Translations under genes and position numbers: made by a program
Part shown: positions 1 to 10,784 of the stretch, in pieces
Numbering within the stretch: position 1 is the first letter of the stretch
How the letters are laid out: each line of letters starts with the position of its first letter
The notes under the pieces: generated by a model
The model's input: only the letters and a program-made list of their open reading frames with translations
Databases searched by the model: none
What the model was told of the DNA's origin: nothing
NCBI RefSeq assembly: GCF_000023025.1
Contig: NC_012997.1
Span: 44,763-108,762, forward strand
Direction of reading: 5' to 3'
Length of the DNA: 64,000 nucleotides
Source: Teredinibacter turnerae T7901
Lineage (GTDB): Bacteria; Pseudomonadota; Gammaproteobacteria; Pseudomonadales; Cellvibrionaceae

Positions 1-956
1 CCGCCGACCTTGAGTGGTGCGAGAACAACAACATCGAAATTCTCGATACCGATCACGAATACTATCCAGAGCTATTGCGCGAAATAAAACGCCCACCGCC
101 TGTGCTCTATGTGGCAGGCGATGCCCGGTTGTTGTCATTTCCCCAGATCGCTGTGGTCGGCAGTCGCAACCCCACGCCTTCCGGGCGCGGTTCCGCGTTC
201 GACTTCAGCCGTGAGCTGGCAGCTTCCGGTTTTGTGGTGACCAGCGGGCTGGCGTTGGGGGTGGACTCTGCTGCACATCAGGGCGCGCTGGCTGCGCAAG
301 GCAAAACCATAGCGGTGCTGGGCACCGGTATCGACCAGGTATATCCGCAGCGCAATAAGCAGATGGCCGATCAAATTGTGCAAACCGGTGGTGCTTTGGT
401 TAGTGAGTTCCCGCTGGGTACCACGGCGCTACCCGCCAACTTTCCGCAACGCAACCGGGTTATTAGCGGTTTAAGTTATGGCGTACTGGTCGTGGAAGCG
501 GCGCCGCGCAGTGGCTCATTGATTACCGCGCGCTATGCCATTCAGCAAAACCGGGAGATTTTTGCGATTCCTGGTTCCATCCATAACCCCCTCGCCAAAG
601 GTTGCCACCAGCTTATTCGGGAAGGTGCCAAGCTGGTGGACGACGCGAAAGATATTGTCGACGAGTTACAGCATTTTCTTCGTCTCCAATGGCAGCAATT
701 GGATCTCGACAAGGTCGCCGACGAACCCCAGCAGTCAGAAATTGTGGCCACGGAAGAAGAGTCGATTATTCTCGAACAGCTCGGCTACGAATCGACCCCC
801 ATCGACGAAATTGCTGAACGCACAGAGCTGCCCGTGGGCGATGTAATGGCCTGCCTGCTAACCTTAGAGCTTAAGGGGCTGGTGGCGAATGTCGGTACCG
901 GATATATGCGCCTAAAACATAGTTCCGTGCCAGACTTGTCCTTTCACGCCAATTAG
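1..956 (+). CDS. dprA: DNA processing protein DprA (5' end outside window)
   Basis: DprA/Smf loads RecA onto incoming single-stranded DNA during natural transformation and acts in the cytoplasm. The reading frame is open from base 3, and the residues before the first possible start already match the family (a YYPELLREIKRPPPVLYVAG-type segment), so the gene begins upstream of the window. The Rossmann-like core is clear: GSRNPTPSGRG, then SGLALGVDSAAHQGAL, GTGIDQVYP, NRVISGLSYGVLVVEA, SGSLITARYA and the AIPGSIHNPLAKGCHQLI segment. A winged-helix-like tail follows (about the last 75 residues). purE follows about 100 bp downstream. The identification is secure; only the N-terminal SAM-like part is missing from view. 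Confidence 0.95.
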   Translation, partial: ADLEWCENNNIEILDTDHEYYPELLREIKRPPPVLYVAGDARLLSFPQIAVVGSRNPTPSGRGSAFDFSRELAASGFVVTSGLALGVDSAAHQGALAAQGKTIAVLGTGIDQVYPQRNKQMADQIVQTGGALVSEFPLGTTALPANFPQRNRVISGLSYGVLVVEAAPRSGSLITARYAIQQNREIFAIPGSIHNPLAKGCHQLIREGAKLVDDAKDIVDELQHFLRLQWQQLDLDKVADEPQQSEIVATEEESIILEQLGYESTPIDEIAERTELPVGDVMACLLTLELKGLVANVGTGYMRLKHSSVPDLSFHAN

Positions 957-1054
957 AGTACCTTGCCCGGCCTCACTAATTTTTACCCGAAATCCTGTAA
1001 AAACCCTATAAATTACAGCGATTTACGACGTTCTTAATTACTGGAGCCAATGTT

Positions 1055-1561
1055 ATGAGCCAACCATTTGTCGCGATTTTGATGGGGTCCGATTCAGACC
1101 TGCCGATCATGGAAGCTGCTTTCACCGTTCTCGAAAAACTCGAGATTCCTTTCGAAGCCAAAGTCACCTCTGCCCACCGTACACCGAAAGCGACCCACGA
1201 TTATGTTGTGGACGCGGACAAGCGCGGTTGTGCAGCCTTTATCTGTGCTGCCGGTATGGCCGCTCACCTGGCCGGTGCGGTATCTGCGACCACCCTTAAG
1301 CCAGTTATCGGCGTACCAATCGACGGTTCCCTGGACGGTCTCGACGCGTTGCTGTCCACCGTACAAATGCCTGGTGGTATTCCAGTTGCCACCGTTGCGA
1401 TTGGTAAAGCGGGTGCAAAAAACGCCGCCTACCTGGCCGCTCAGATTATTGGTGTTGGCGATGCCGCCATGCATCAGAAACTGATCGACGAGCGCGCCGC
1501 CAATGCGCAACAAGTGCAGGAAAAAGACGCTGCGCTGCAGGAAAAACTGAAGAATCGCTAA
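1055..1561 (+). CDS. purE: N5-carboxyaminoimidazole ribonucleotide mutase
   Basis: Class I PurE converts N5-CAIR to CAIR in de novo purine synthesis in the cytoplasm. The 168-residue length is normal for the family. The N-terminus carries GSDSDLPIM, and the [12 protein letters not shown] motif supplies the catalytic His. The central [24 protein letters not shown] segment and the [18 protein letters not shown] loop are both present. The start is the ATG at 1055, with GGAG at 1043-1046; another ATG at 1050 is out of frame. No purK follows; tsaC starts 11 bp after the stop, so it is probably co-transcribed. Confidence 0.97.
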   Translation: MSQPFVAILMGSDSDLPIMEAAFTVLEKLEIPFEAKVTSAHRTPKATHDYVVDADKRGCAAFICAAGMAAHLAGAVSATTLKPVIGVPIDGSLDGLDALLSTVQMPGGIPVATVAIGKAGAKNAAYLAAQIIGVGDAAMHQKLIDERAANAQQVQEKDAALQEKLKNR

Positions 1562-1572
1562 GGCGTTCCTTG

Positions 1573-2133
1573 ATGGATTACCGAGCCCACCCCGCGATTC
1601 ATCGCTGCGTTGATGCATTGAACAAAGGCGATGTTATTGCCTATCCAACGGAGGCGGTATGGGGCCTCGGATGCGATCCCTTCAATCAGCACGCTGTCGA
1701 CAAAGTCCTCTGGCTAAAACGGCGCAAACCTGAAAAAGGGCTGATTATCGTCGCCGCGTCCGCGGCGCAAATCCAGTGGCTCCTGCAAGGCATTACGCCA
1801 GCGCAGGAGCAACAGCTCTCCGCCTCCTGGCCGGGTCCGAATACCTGGCTCATACCTCATCACGGCAGAATTCCGGCAAATGTGTGTGGCCAGCATGCAA
1901 CTATTGCGGTGCGAGTGTCTTCTCACCCGGTTGTGCGGGCGCTGTGTCAGGCATACGGCGGGCCGATAGTGTCGACCTCGGCAAACCCACAGGCACTGAG
2001 ACCCGCGCGGGATGCGACTCAGGTGCGCCATTATTTCCGCGATAGCGTTTACTATGCGCCTGGCCGCGTTGGCGGCAATCCAACCCCGTCAGTCATACGC
2101 GATTTGCGCAGCGGGCAAATAATTCGCCCCTGA
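1573..2133 (+). CDS. tsaC: L-threonylcarbamoyladenylate synthase (TsaC/RimN)
   Basis: TsaC makes threonylcarbamoyl-AMP from threonine, bicarbonate and ATP, the first step in t6A modification of ANN-decoding tRNAs. The 186 residues fit the short TsaC form with no Sua5 extension. Visible signatures are DVIAYPTEAVWGLGCDP, LKRRKPEKGLIIVAAS, the SWPGPNTWLIP segment, TIAVRVSSHPVV and GGPIVSTSANPQ. An in-frame TTG at 1570 directly precedes the ATG at 1573; I prefer the ATG. The gene lies between purE and hemF on the same strand with short gaps. A tsaC-hemF-aroE order is common in gammaproteobacteria. Confidence 0.95.
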   Translation: MDYRAHPAIHRCVDALNKGDVIAYPTEAVWGLGCDPFNQHAVDKVLWLKRRKPEKGLIIVAASAAQIQWLLQGITPAQEQQLSASWPGPNTWLIPHHGRIPANVCGQHATIAVRVSSHPVVRALCQAYGGPIVSTSANPQALRPARDATQVRHYFRDSVYYAPGRVGGNPTPSVIRDLRSGQIIRP

Positions 2134-3890
<1,757 letters not shown>

Positions 3891-4078
3891 GCTGGGTATA
3901 AAGCCCGCGTTCTTGTAATCTCCTTTCTGGTTTAATAGCCTGGGGTTCACCCGGGCTTCCCCATCATTTGTCAAAATATGTATTCACCCGGCAATTAAAT
4001 AGACGCGGGGTGAATTTCCGCCTGTGAAACCCTGTTTTTAATTTTTGATCGAATAGAAAAACACACCAAGGTGAACCA

Positions 4079-5356
4079 GTGAGCGTGCTTAAACAGGTAT
4101 TGCTAATAGGCGCAGCATTTTCTGCGGGATGGGTTGTTCGCGATCAATTTACTGGCCGGGACGGGCTATCGACCGGCAAAACGCCGTCTACGCAAACACA
4201 AATCGTGCTTGAGAAGGACAAATACGTACCCGTGTTTGTGGACTCACCTGCACCAGCAGCGGATGCGCCAACTGAGAGCGAACCGGACAACAGTCGCACC
4301 GTTCCGGCTGGCGATTCAGCGTTACAACAGCTTAGTGCGCGAAATAATGACGCGGCGACCTTCGAAACACTCCTGAATAACCAGCAGTATCAACAAGCTG
4401 TGAATTTCTACACGGCCAGGGAATCTGCGCTAAGCGAAAGCGAGCTACAAAGCTGGCGCGCGATGGTATATCAGCATCTGGAGCTTAAATTGAGTAACGC
4501 TGAGTTGCGGGCGTTCTCTGAGCTCGCCGAAACCTGGTTAAATTACCGCTACAACGATATTAAAGTGATATTGCTGCAAGCGCAGTACAACTGGGCGAAA
4601 GGCTATATCAATGAAGCGCTACACAGTTTTATTCAAGCCGACAGCTACGCCACCAGCCGCATCGAGCGCAGCCAGGTGCGAGAGCAGCTGTATAAGTTCG
4701 TAGTACGTTACGATGCACAATTAGCATCGGCGGAAGATTGGTTTGGCCTGGCAAGTTTTTATGAGCAACTCACGCTATTGGGAGTCGCAAGTTCCGGGGA
4801 CAAATACCGCTACGCTGAGCTTCTGCTTATGCAGGGCGATGACAAAACCGCGTTTCGCTATTTGGACGAAATTTCATCCGACCCTAGCTGGCGCCGCAAA
4901 GCGCAAGAATTGCGGGAGCTGTGGGCGGATGAAGGGGAATACCAGGCCAGCTCGTCGCCGGGCTTTGCGAGCAGTGTTCCGCTGCGCCCGGTCGGCGACC
5001 ACTATCTGGTCGAGCTGCGCTTGAACAACGGTGAGCCGGTAAGTTTGATGCTGGATACTGGCGCCAGTATTACTATGTTAAACACCCGTGCGTTCGGCCA
5101 GCAAATTTCCGCCACTGGCTGGCAGGACATGGGGTGGCGCTATTTCAATACCGCAAACGGTGTCGCTCAGGGGCGTCTAATGCAGGTGGCCAGTGCCCAA
5201 TTTGGCGAATTTCAGTTGAACGATATGCAAGTCTCTGTGCAGGAGGTAAACCTCGGTGGACAAATCGACGGTCTCCTGGGGATGAACGTATTAAGCCGCT
5301 TCCATTTTCAGATCGACCAGGATAATCATCAGTTACTACTCACGCCGCGCAGCTAG
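4079..5356 (+). CDS. Membrane-anchored retropepsin-like aspartic protease
   Basis: A 425-residue protein. The N-terminus has an uncleaved-looking hydrophobic segment (about residues 4-21), then a low-complexity stretch rich in Pro, Thr and Glu. A helical, TPR-like middle spans about residues 80-285. The C-terminal domain (about 300-425) carries VSLMLDTGASITMLN, the DTGA active-site loop of single-domain clan AA proteases, plus the LLGMNVLSRFHFQID segment of that fold. The start is a GTG at 4079 with AAGG about 7 nt upstream. It probably acts in the periplasm as a dimer; the substrate is unknown. It stands alone after the aroE run, with about 190 bp before it. Confidence 0.82.
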   Translation: MSVLKQVLLIGAAFSAGWVVRDQFTGRDGLSTGKTPSTQTQIVLEKDKYVPVFVDSPAPAADAPTESEPDNSRTVPAGDSALQQLSARNNDAATFETLLNNQQYQQAVNFYTARESALSESELQSWRAMVYQHLELKLSNAELRAFSELAETWLNYRYNDIKVILLQAQYNWAKGYINEALHSFIQADSYATSRIERSQVREQLYKFVVRYDAQLASAEDWFGLASFYEQLTLLGVASSGDKYRYAELLLMQGDDKTAFRYLDEISSDPSWRRKAQELRELWADEGEYQASSSPGFASSVPLRPVGDHYLVELRLNNGEPVSLMLDTGASITMLNTRAFGQQISATGWQDMGWRYFNTANGVAQGRLMQVASAQFGEFQLNDMQVSVQEVNLGGQIDGLLGMNVLSRFHFQIDQDNHQLLLTPRS

Positions 5357-5728
5357 GCAGTTCGATGGTCAGATTGTTCAGCCAGTATGGGATCGAATCG
5401 ACTGTCGGCTTGACTCCTTATTTACCGAGCGCCCTGGCTGGCAGGGCGAATGTCCCGCCAAAGAAACAACGGATGTGTCCACCTCAGACACTTTGTACCC
5501 AACATAACTAAACGTAATAAGAGTGTTTGGCGTGTGAATAATCATGTTCTTAGTGTGAAAAAGTCATTTGTAGCACTTTTTAATTCGACTAGCATCTGTC
5601 GTAATTGCCGAAGCTGTGGGTGATCTTTCGACTACTGGGAGGCCACCTATAACGACAGGCGTGGACACTGGGGTTGTGTGTTTGCGAGCGACCGAGCCAG
5701 TGACGAGTGTTCAACAGGACGGTTTTTC
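5357..5728. other. Intergenic region, no gene seen
   Basis: No convincing reading frame. It contains a 7-bp hairpin (CGCCCTG at 5430-5436, CAGGGCG at 5442-5448) without a T-tract, so it is at best a weak or Rho-assisted terminator after the protease gene. The rest is AT-rich and should hold the promoter of the next gene. Confidence 0.4.
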
Positions 5729-6256
5729 ATGCACATCCTCATTGCGTTGCTTACCGCGATTACAGGCCTGGTATGGGCGCTGTATCGCCAGCAGCGATCC
5801 GGTCGATCCTTAAATGTTTTCAATCCGCTTTACTGGCTTCGCCAGCGCGAGTGGAAAAATAAGTACAGCGGAAACCCTTGCCACAATTTGTTCGATCCGA
5901 TAGATGCAACAGCGTTACTCACAGTCGGCGTTGCGACGTGTGAAACCAGTACAACACGCGAACTGAAAAGCGCGATTATTACCTTGTTCGAAAATGAATT
6001 TAACGTGGCAAATAATCGCGCGTCCGAATTGTATTCAGCAAGTCATCATATGTTGCGGGAAATAGGCGATCTTGCGACTGAGGTTCGTGCGGTACTCCAG
6101 CCTTGTAAACATGAATTTTCTACTGGCAGAATAAATGCGCTGCACCGCTTGTTGATTCGTTCGGCTGAAATTCAGCACCCTGCGACGGTTGCTCAGTTAA
6201 AAATAATCGCGGCGGTAGACCAGGTATTTCAAAAGCCACAATCGCAGCCGCTTTAA
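5729..6256 (+). CDS. Membrane-anchored helical protein, TerB-like
   Basis: A 175-residue protein with one N-terminal transmembrane helix (about residues 2-18) followed by basic residues, which suggests a cytoplasmic helical domain. The body (about residues 50-170) is all-helical with a DATALLTVGVATCE start, a FENEFN segment and a later LLIRSAEI segment. It is reminiscent of TerB/DjlA-N-like folds, but no diagnostic motif is certain. The ATG at 5729 is preferred because AGGA at 5716-5719 is well placed; a GTG at 5678 would add 17 residues with no ribosome site. Function unknown. Confidence 0.65.
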   Translation: MHILIALLTAITGLVWALYRQQRSGRSLNVFNPLYWLRQREWKNKYSGNPCHNLFDPIDATALLTVGVATCETSTTRELKSAIITLFENEFNVANNRASELYSASHHMLREIGDLATEVRAVLQPCKHEFSTGRINALHRLLIRSAEIQHPATVAQLKIIAAVDQVFQKPQSQPL

Positions 6257-7367
6257 CCTTCGCGTTTAAAACCTCGGCTGGACAAAGCCTCCCCACATAG
6301 AATCCATTTTTAGCTGCCGAGTCTCCTCATTTTGTAGTGAGCTATTTGTTGAAAGCCAGGTTGCCGAGTTTATGTCGTCGACCTACCTAGTTTTTTTTTG
6401 TTGAAATTTTTATAGCCCAGTTAGCTGGGCTATAAAAAAGGCGTGGCTAACAAATCTGGAAAAGGAGACCTATTTTTTTTCGCTTATGAACGAGTTGGAT
6501 CAAGCGAGTATACCGCGCGAGTTCTATGGCAGTGTTACTGTGGTGGGGAATTTGGTAACACTCCATAGTAAAATGAAACCTGGTTTGCAATGCTTGTGAG
6601 AACTCGCACGGTTGGAACTAATATCCGGATATAGCGCCCACGTGTCTGTTTTGTGTCTCTCGCTTGTATCTCTCGTTTATAAATACATGCGATTGGAATT
6701 AGAGTCTGGACGATCTAACACAGTCGAAAAATTCATTGGCGGTTAAAAAATGCATACAAAAATACGAATAAAAAACTGGACCAAAGGACTACCTTAAAAA
6801 GCGCTTGATAGTCTTGGTTTATGCCATTGATAAATTTGGGTGGTTTGCTGGGGTGGCAAAATAAAAAATTCGTGTGAAATAACGACTGAATAAATTAGAA
6901 AATTAAATTAATGCGTTTTTATACATAGCGAATTATCGCGCTAGGGGTTTTTGCTTGATCTTGTGTGTTGATTTTTGCGCCATTATTTCAGAAATCCATA
7001 ATCTACCTGTTGATTAATCGTCCAGCTTCAGAGAATACTGTTCTGGCTCACCAAGCTCGCTGAGAAAATAGCCTCATCACTTTTACTGATAATAATAAAA
7101 AAGTGGGAGGTTCAGCAGCTGAGAAAAACCCGTGTAGATTCAGGGTTTTACCGCGTTAGCCCACTCCGAGTTTGCGTCTCTTTCCGATTGAGCAAAACCG
7201 TGTGGTCAAGTTGCGACAATAAAAATAATAAGGTGATGCAATTAATGGAAAAAGAGCTTAGAGCTCACTGCGCCGGCGAGTGTTACCGCAACCAAAGGTA
7301 AAACTCCCTATTCCAAGGATGACCCGCTCAAAACTGAAAACTTCCAATGCAACCAGGAGAAACAACC
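6257..7367. other. 1.1-kb AT-rich intergenic region upstream of the LPMO
   Basis: No credible reading frame on either strand. It is clearly richer in A and T than its neighbours, with long T and A runs. It contains a perfect inverted repeat at 6407-6438. The length suggests a complex promoter or long leader for the LPMO gene, a decayed insertion, or an unrecognised small RNA. I could not identify a specific operator. Confidence 0.5.
6407..6438. repeat. Perfect 14-bp inverted repeat
   Basis: TTTTTATAGCCCAG at 6407-6420 is the exact reverse complement of 6425-6438, with a TTAG loop. The arms carry T on the 5' side and A on the 3' side, so neither strand gives a stem followed by a T-tract. This is not a classical intrinsic terminator. 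Confidence 0.8.
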
Positions 7368-8366
7368 ATGTTTGCTTCAAAATTTGTTAAAGCCTCTGCT
7401 GCCGTCGCGCTATTCGGTTTCGCAGGATTGGCTTTCGGTCACGGCTACATCGAAAGCCCCCCTTCTCGTCAGCAACACTGTGGTGCCGAGCAAAAACCCG
7501 ATAACCCCAGCAGTGCCAAGTGTGACGAAGCCTTCGCTAATTACCGTGCAGCGGGCGGTCAAAACTCCCACTGGTACAACTTTATGAGTGTGGTTGCGCA
7601 CCACGAAGGTCGCAAAGTTGTAAAAGGTACCGAGCACGTGTGTGGCTTCGATGGCGAAACCTGGAACCCCGCACCCTACGATACTCCAGCCAATTGGCCG
7701 GTAACGTCGTTTAACTCTGGCCAGCAAACTTTTGTTTGGGATATCAGCTATGGTCCGCACTTCAGCGATACTGAAGAGCTGGTGTTCTACATCACCAAGC
7801 CTGGCTTCTCGTTCGACCCTACGCGTGAACTTACCTGGGCCGATTTCGAAGATCAGCCGTTCTGTGATGAAAGCATTGTGCCTGGCGACTTCAGCACTAA
7901 CTCTGCAGTAGAAGCCGATATGGCAAACAGCCACATCAATGTTACCTGTAATGTTCCATCCCGATCAGGACGCCATGTGATTTTTGCTGAGTGGGGTCGT
8001 AACGAACATACTTACGAGCGTTTTTTCAGCTGCGTTGACGTAGACTTTGGTGGCGGCGGCAGTGGTAGCAGTACGTCTTCTTCCTCATCCTCGAGCTCCA
8101 GTTCCAGCTCATCGTCTAGTTCCAGCTCAAGTTCCAGCTCAAGTTCCAGTTCTACTGGCGGGTCTTCCAGCAGCTCAAGCTCTTCATCCAGCTCCTCAAG
8201 TTCAAGCTCCTCCTCCAGCAGCTCCAGCTCTTCCGGCAGCACGACTGGCGGAACCTGTAACTGGTATGGATGGATGGTGCCTATCTGTCAAAACGCTGAT
8301 AGTGGGTGGCACAACGAAAATCAGCAGACCTGTATAGGTCGCAACACCTGCACCAATATTCAATAA
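7368..8366 (+). CDS. Secreted AA10 lytic polysaccharide monooxygenase with CBM10
   Basis: AA10 LPMOs are copper enzymes that oxidatively cleave crystalline cellulose or chitin. The signal peptide is residues 1-24, so His25 of the HGYIESPPSRQQHCG start becomes the N-terminal copper ligand. His131 in YGPHFSD is the likely second brace residue, and RFFSCVDVDF (about 219-228) carries the axial aromatic. A poly-Ser linker, interrupted by TGG, spans about 230-300. The C-terminus (CNWYGWMVPICQN... to the end) is a short Cys/Trp-rich CBM10, suggesting cellulose binding. The start at 7368 has AGGAGA at 7355-7360; an upstream in-frame ATG at 7347 lacks a site. A terminator follows at 8420. Confidence 0.95.
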   Translation: MFASKFVKASAAVALFGFAGLAFGHGYIESPPSRQQHCGAEQKPDNPSSAKCDEAFANYRAAGGQNSHWYNFMSVVAHHEGRKVVKGTEHVCGFDGETWNPAPYDTPANWPVTSFNSGQQTFVWDISYGPHFSDTEELVFYITKPGFSFDPTRELTWADFEDQPFCDESIVPGDFSTNSAVEADMANSHINVTCNVPSRSGRHVIFAEWGRNEHTYERFFSCVDVDFGGGGSGSSTSSSSSSSSSSSSSSSSSSSSSSSSSSTGGSSSSSSSSSSSSSSSSSSSSSSSSGSTTGGTCNWYGWMVPICQNADSGWHNENQQTCIGRNTCTNIQ

Positions 8367-8419
8367 TTGCCGGGAGGCGGGGATTGTTCCCTTGCCTCCA
8401 TCGGTTTTTAGGTGTTTTC

Positions 8420-8448
8420 TAGCCCGGCAACGCCGGGTTAGTTTTCTT
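8420..8448 (+). terminator. Rho-independent terminator after the LPMO gene
   Basis: Stem CCCGGC (8423-8428) pairs with GCCGGG (8432-8437) across a 3-nt loop. Three outer pairs extend it (one G-T wobble), and a T-rich tail (GTTTTCTTT) follows. Confidence 0.8.
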
Positions 8449-8557
8449 TAGTTAACAGGTTTTCGTTGTTCGTATCAGCCGTTAGACGATATGTAATTTG
8501 CAGTGAGTCAGGCGCGGTTTGGTTCTGATAATGTCGTAAAACAAGAGCGGTACAAGA

Positions 8558-9157
8558 ATGAAAAAAAGTCTCTTGCTTGTGTTATTGCTTTTTGTAGTTG
8601 TTGGTGCTGTATTGCTTGTCGTAAACAGGGGGCCGTCAACCGCGAATAAAGTTTCACTTACCCCTGTCCCTAAGATGACCGATTCGCCACCGGTTCAGCC
8701 ACTAAAATTCCACTCGGAAAAGCCGGCTGAAAAAACGGTGACCAGCGAAAAAAATATTCCTACCCCCGCCGAGCCCGCGCAAGCTCAACCCTTAGAGTCT
8801 GCACAGGAGCCAGCCCAACCGAAACCCGATAAACCCACAGACAAACAGTTTTTACTGTGTGAACACATTATTTCCAGTGTGACGCAATATGGGTTTACGG
8901 GTGAGATCCGCCTGATTAACAAAGGAAACCACCCTGTTAATGGTTGGTCGGTTACTTGGGAATACCCCGACGGTTCAGCCATTATCGATGCTGACGATGT
9001 GGCCCTATCGGGCAATAACCCCTATACGGGAGAGTACTTGTCGTGGAACGCTGAAATTGCTCCCGGGCAGACAGTCACATTTAAATTTAGTGGCGTAAAA
9101 GGCGGAGAAAATGCACCGCTGGGTGTAAAAGTCACAGGCGAGAGCTGTATGAATTAA
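8558..9157 (+). CDS. Membrane-anchored CBM2-like cellulose-binding protein
   Basis: A 199-residue protein without a catalytic domain. Residues 4-22 form a strong hydrophobic anchor (LLLVLLLFVVVGAVLLVV). A Pro/Glu/Thr/Lys-rich spacer spans about 27-95, and the C-terminal 100 residues look like a family 2 carbohydrate-binding module. Its markers are a Cys near each end, YGFTGEIRLINKG, VNGWSVTWEYPDG, YLSWNAEIAPGQTVTFKFSG and a final GESC. It would display a cellulose-binding domain at the periplasmic or outer face. It is transcribed separately from the LPMO, with a terminator between them. Fewer surface Trp residues are evident than in typical CBM2, so affinity is uncertain. Confidence 0.75.
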   Translation: MKKSLLLVLLLFVVVGAVLLVVNRGPSTANKVSLTPVPKMTDSPPVQPLKFHSEKPAEKTVTSEKNIPTPAEPAQAQPLESAQEPAQPKPDKPTDKQFLLCEHIISSVTQYGFTGEIRLINKGNHPVNGWSVTWEYPDGSAIIDADDVALSGNNPYTGEYLSWNAEIAPGQTVTFKFSGVKGGENAPLGVKVTGESCMN

Positions 9158-9193
9158 TCGTGTTAATCGCACGTAGTTAACGAGACATTGGGT

Positions 9194-10762
9194 ATGAGTA
9201 AACAGCCGACAGTACAGAAAGGCTCCCAGGCAAAACTGGATAACTTTGTTTTTTACGGCACCGTATCCGTCACTGGTGCTGCAGTGATGATGGTCGAACT
9301 TCTGGGTACGCGAATTATTGGCCCGTACTATGGCGTTAGCTTGGTGGTGTGGTCCTCGTTACTGTCAGTGTCGTTGCTGGCACTGGCATTCGGCTATTAC
9401 CTCGGCGGCTTTTTCGCCGCAAATCGAGGGCAATGGCGATTGCCCCATGCGGTATTTACGGCGTCCGTTTTTATTGCCGCTATCCCGGTTTTAAGCCAGC
9501 CGGTGCAACTTATGTTTAACGGGCTGGGATTACGCGGCGGCGCGCTGGCAAGCGCTTTTGTGCTATTTACCCCGGCATTGTTAATGCTAGGTATGGCGGG
9601 CCCACTGGTGATTCAAATGGCCACTGCCAGGGTTGAGCGGGTGGGTGCAACTGCGGGTAATGTCTACGCAATCAGTACTATTGGCAGCGTGCTTGGCACC
9701 CTGGTGCTGGGTTTTTATCTGCTGCCTTTGTTCGGAACTCACGCAATTTTATGGGCGCTAGCACTCGTGCTTTTGCTGCTCGCGTTGCTCTTAGTAATAT
9801 ACGAACGCCACCGTATGAAATTAGCCACCCGCTTGTGGCCGTGGTTGATCGCTGGATTACTGGTGGTGATCGGCGTGGGAGCACAGGCGGCAAATGCGTC
9901 TGCAAAATCCTACGAAAATTACAATGTGTTATTTGAGCAGGAAACCCACTACGGTTGGGTAAGGGTTGTTGATCAGCCAGAGAAAGATTTGCGCTGGTTG
10001 ATGTCCGATGCATCAACCATCGGCGTCGAACATCTGCCAACAGGGCAGGGGCTTTTGGGGTATCAAAGTATCGTGCGCACTTTGCCCTGGTTTAAGCTCG
10101 AAAGTGAAAAAGCCTTGTTGATCGGTTTGGGGGCAGGCCATCTTGTTGCCGATCTTGCCAAGTTTGGAATTGCTACAGATGCAATCGAAATCGATCCCGC
10201 GGTAGCCAAAAGTGCGGTCGACTTTTTTAATTTCCGCCCGACAGGAAAGGTTATCGTCGGCGATGCTCGTTATCAGGTGCAACGATTGGAAAATCAAAAG
10301 TATGACCTGATTATTCACGATTGTTTCACTGGCGGCGCAGAGCCGTTTCATTTGCTCAGCGAAGAAATGATTCAATTATTGAAAAGCCGACTCACGCCAA
10401 ATGGTGTGCTTGCGGTTAATTTTGTTGGATTTACTGACCCAACACGATTGAAACCGGTACAGTCAATCGCCGCCACGCTAGACGCCGTTTTTGCTCATCG
10501 GAAAAACTATGTGCCCAGGCTCGGCGAGGATTTTTCGGATTATGTGTTTATTGTGTCCGACGCACCACTTAATCCTGGCTTGCATCCCAGCTCAAAGGGT
10601 ACTGCCCAATGGCTGGCACAACGTGAAGTGAATATTCCTGCAGGCAATGCGCCGGTAATAACCGATGACTATAATCCACTCGAATTTTTACAGATTGCGA
10701 AAGCGGAGTACTACCGAAAACTATTGATTGACCGGGTAGGTGAATCGGTTCTGTTTCGTTAA
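9194..10762 (+). CDS. Integral-membrane spermidine-synthase-like protein
   Basis: A 522-residue protein in two parts. Residues about 15-235 hold six or more transmembrane helices (for example VSVTGAAVMMVELLGTRIIG). Residues about 250-500 form a spermidine-synthase-type methyltransferase fold: KALLIGLGAGHLVADLAKFG, DAIEIDPAVAKSA, VIVGDARYQVQRL and YDLIIHDCFTGGAEPFHLL. The fold binds a nucleoside-sulfonium cofactor; whether it makes a polyamine is not shown, and many fused proteins of this type have no known substrate. The ATG at 9194 is chosen over a TTG at 9188. It converges on the RoxA-like gene. Confidence 0.82.
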   Translation: MSKQPTVQKGSQAKLDNFVFYGTVSVTGAAVMMVELLGTRIIGPYYGVSLVVWSSLLSVSLLALAFGYYLGGFFAANRGQWRLPHAVFTASVFIAAIPVLSQPVQLMFNGLGLRGGALASAFVLFTPALLMLGMAGPLVIQMATARVERVGATAGNVYAISTIGSVLGTLVLGFYLLPLFGTHAILWALALVLLLLALLLVIYERHRMKLATRLWPWLIAGLLVVIGVGAQAANASAKSYENYNVLFEQETHYGWVRVVDQPEKDLRWLMSDASTIGVEHLPTGQGLLGYQSIVRTLPWFKLESEKALLIGLGAGHLVADLAKFGIATDAIEIDPAVAKSAVDFFNFRPTGKVIVGDARYQVQRLENQKYDLIIHDCFTGGAEPFHLLSEEMIQLLKSRLTPNGVLAVNFVGFTDPTRLKPVQSIAATLDAVFAHRKNYVPRLGEDFSDYVFIVSDAPLNPGLHPSSKGTAQWLAQREVNIPAGNAPVITDDYNPLEFLQIAKAEYYRKLLIDRVGESVLFR

Positions 10763-10784
10763 TTTTTTAACGATTTTTCTGCAA

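Noticed and set aside
6407..6438. Reading the perfect inverted repeat as an intrinsic terminator
   Set aside because: Neither strand has a T-tract after the stem; T and A runs are inside the arms with the wrong polarity.
8012..8242. Antisense frame rich in Glu and Leu opposite the LPMO
   Set aside because: It is the complement of the poly-serine linker codons; low complexity and no start context.
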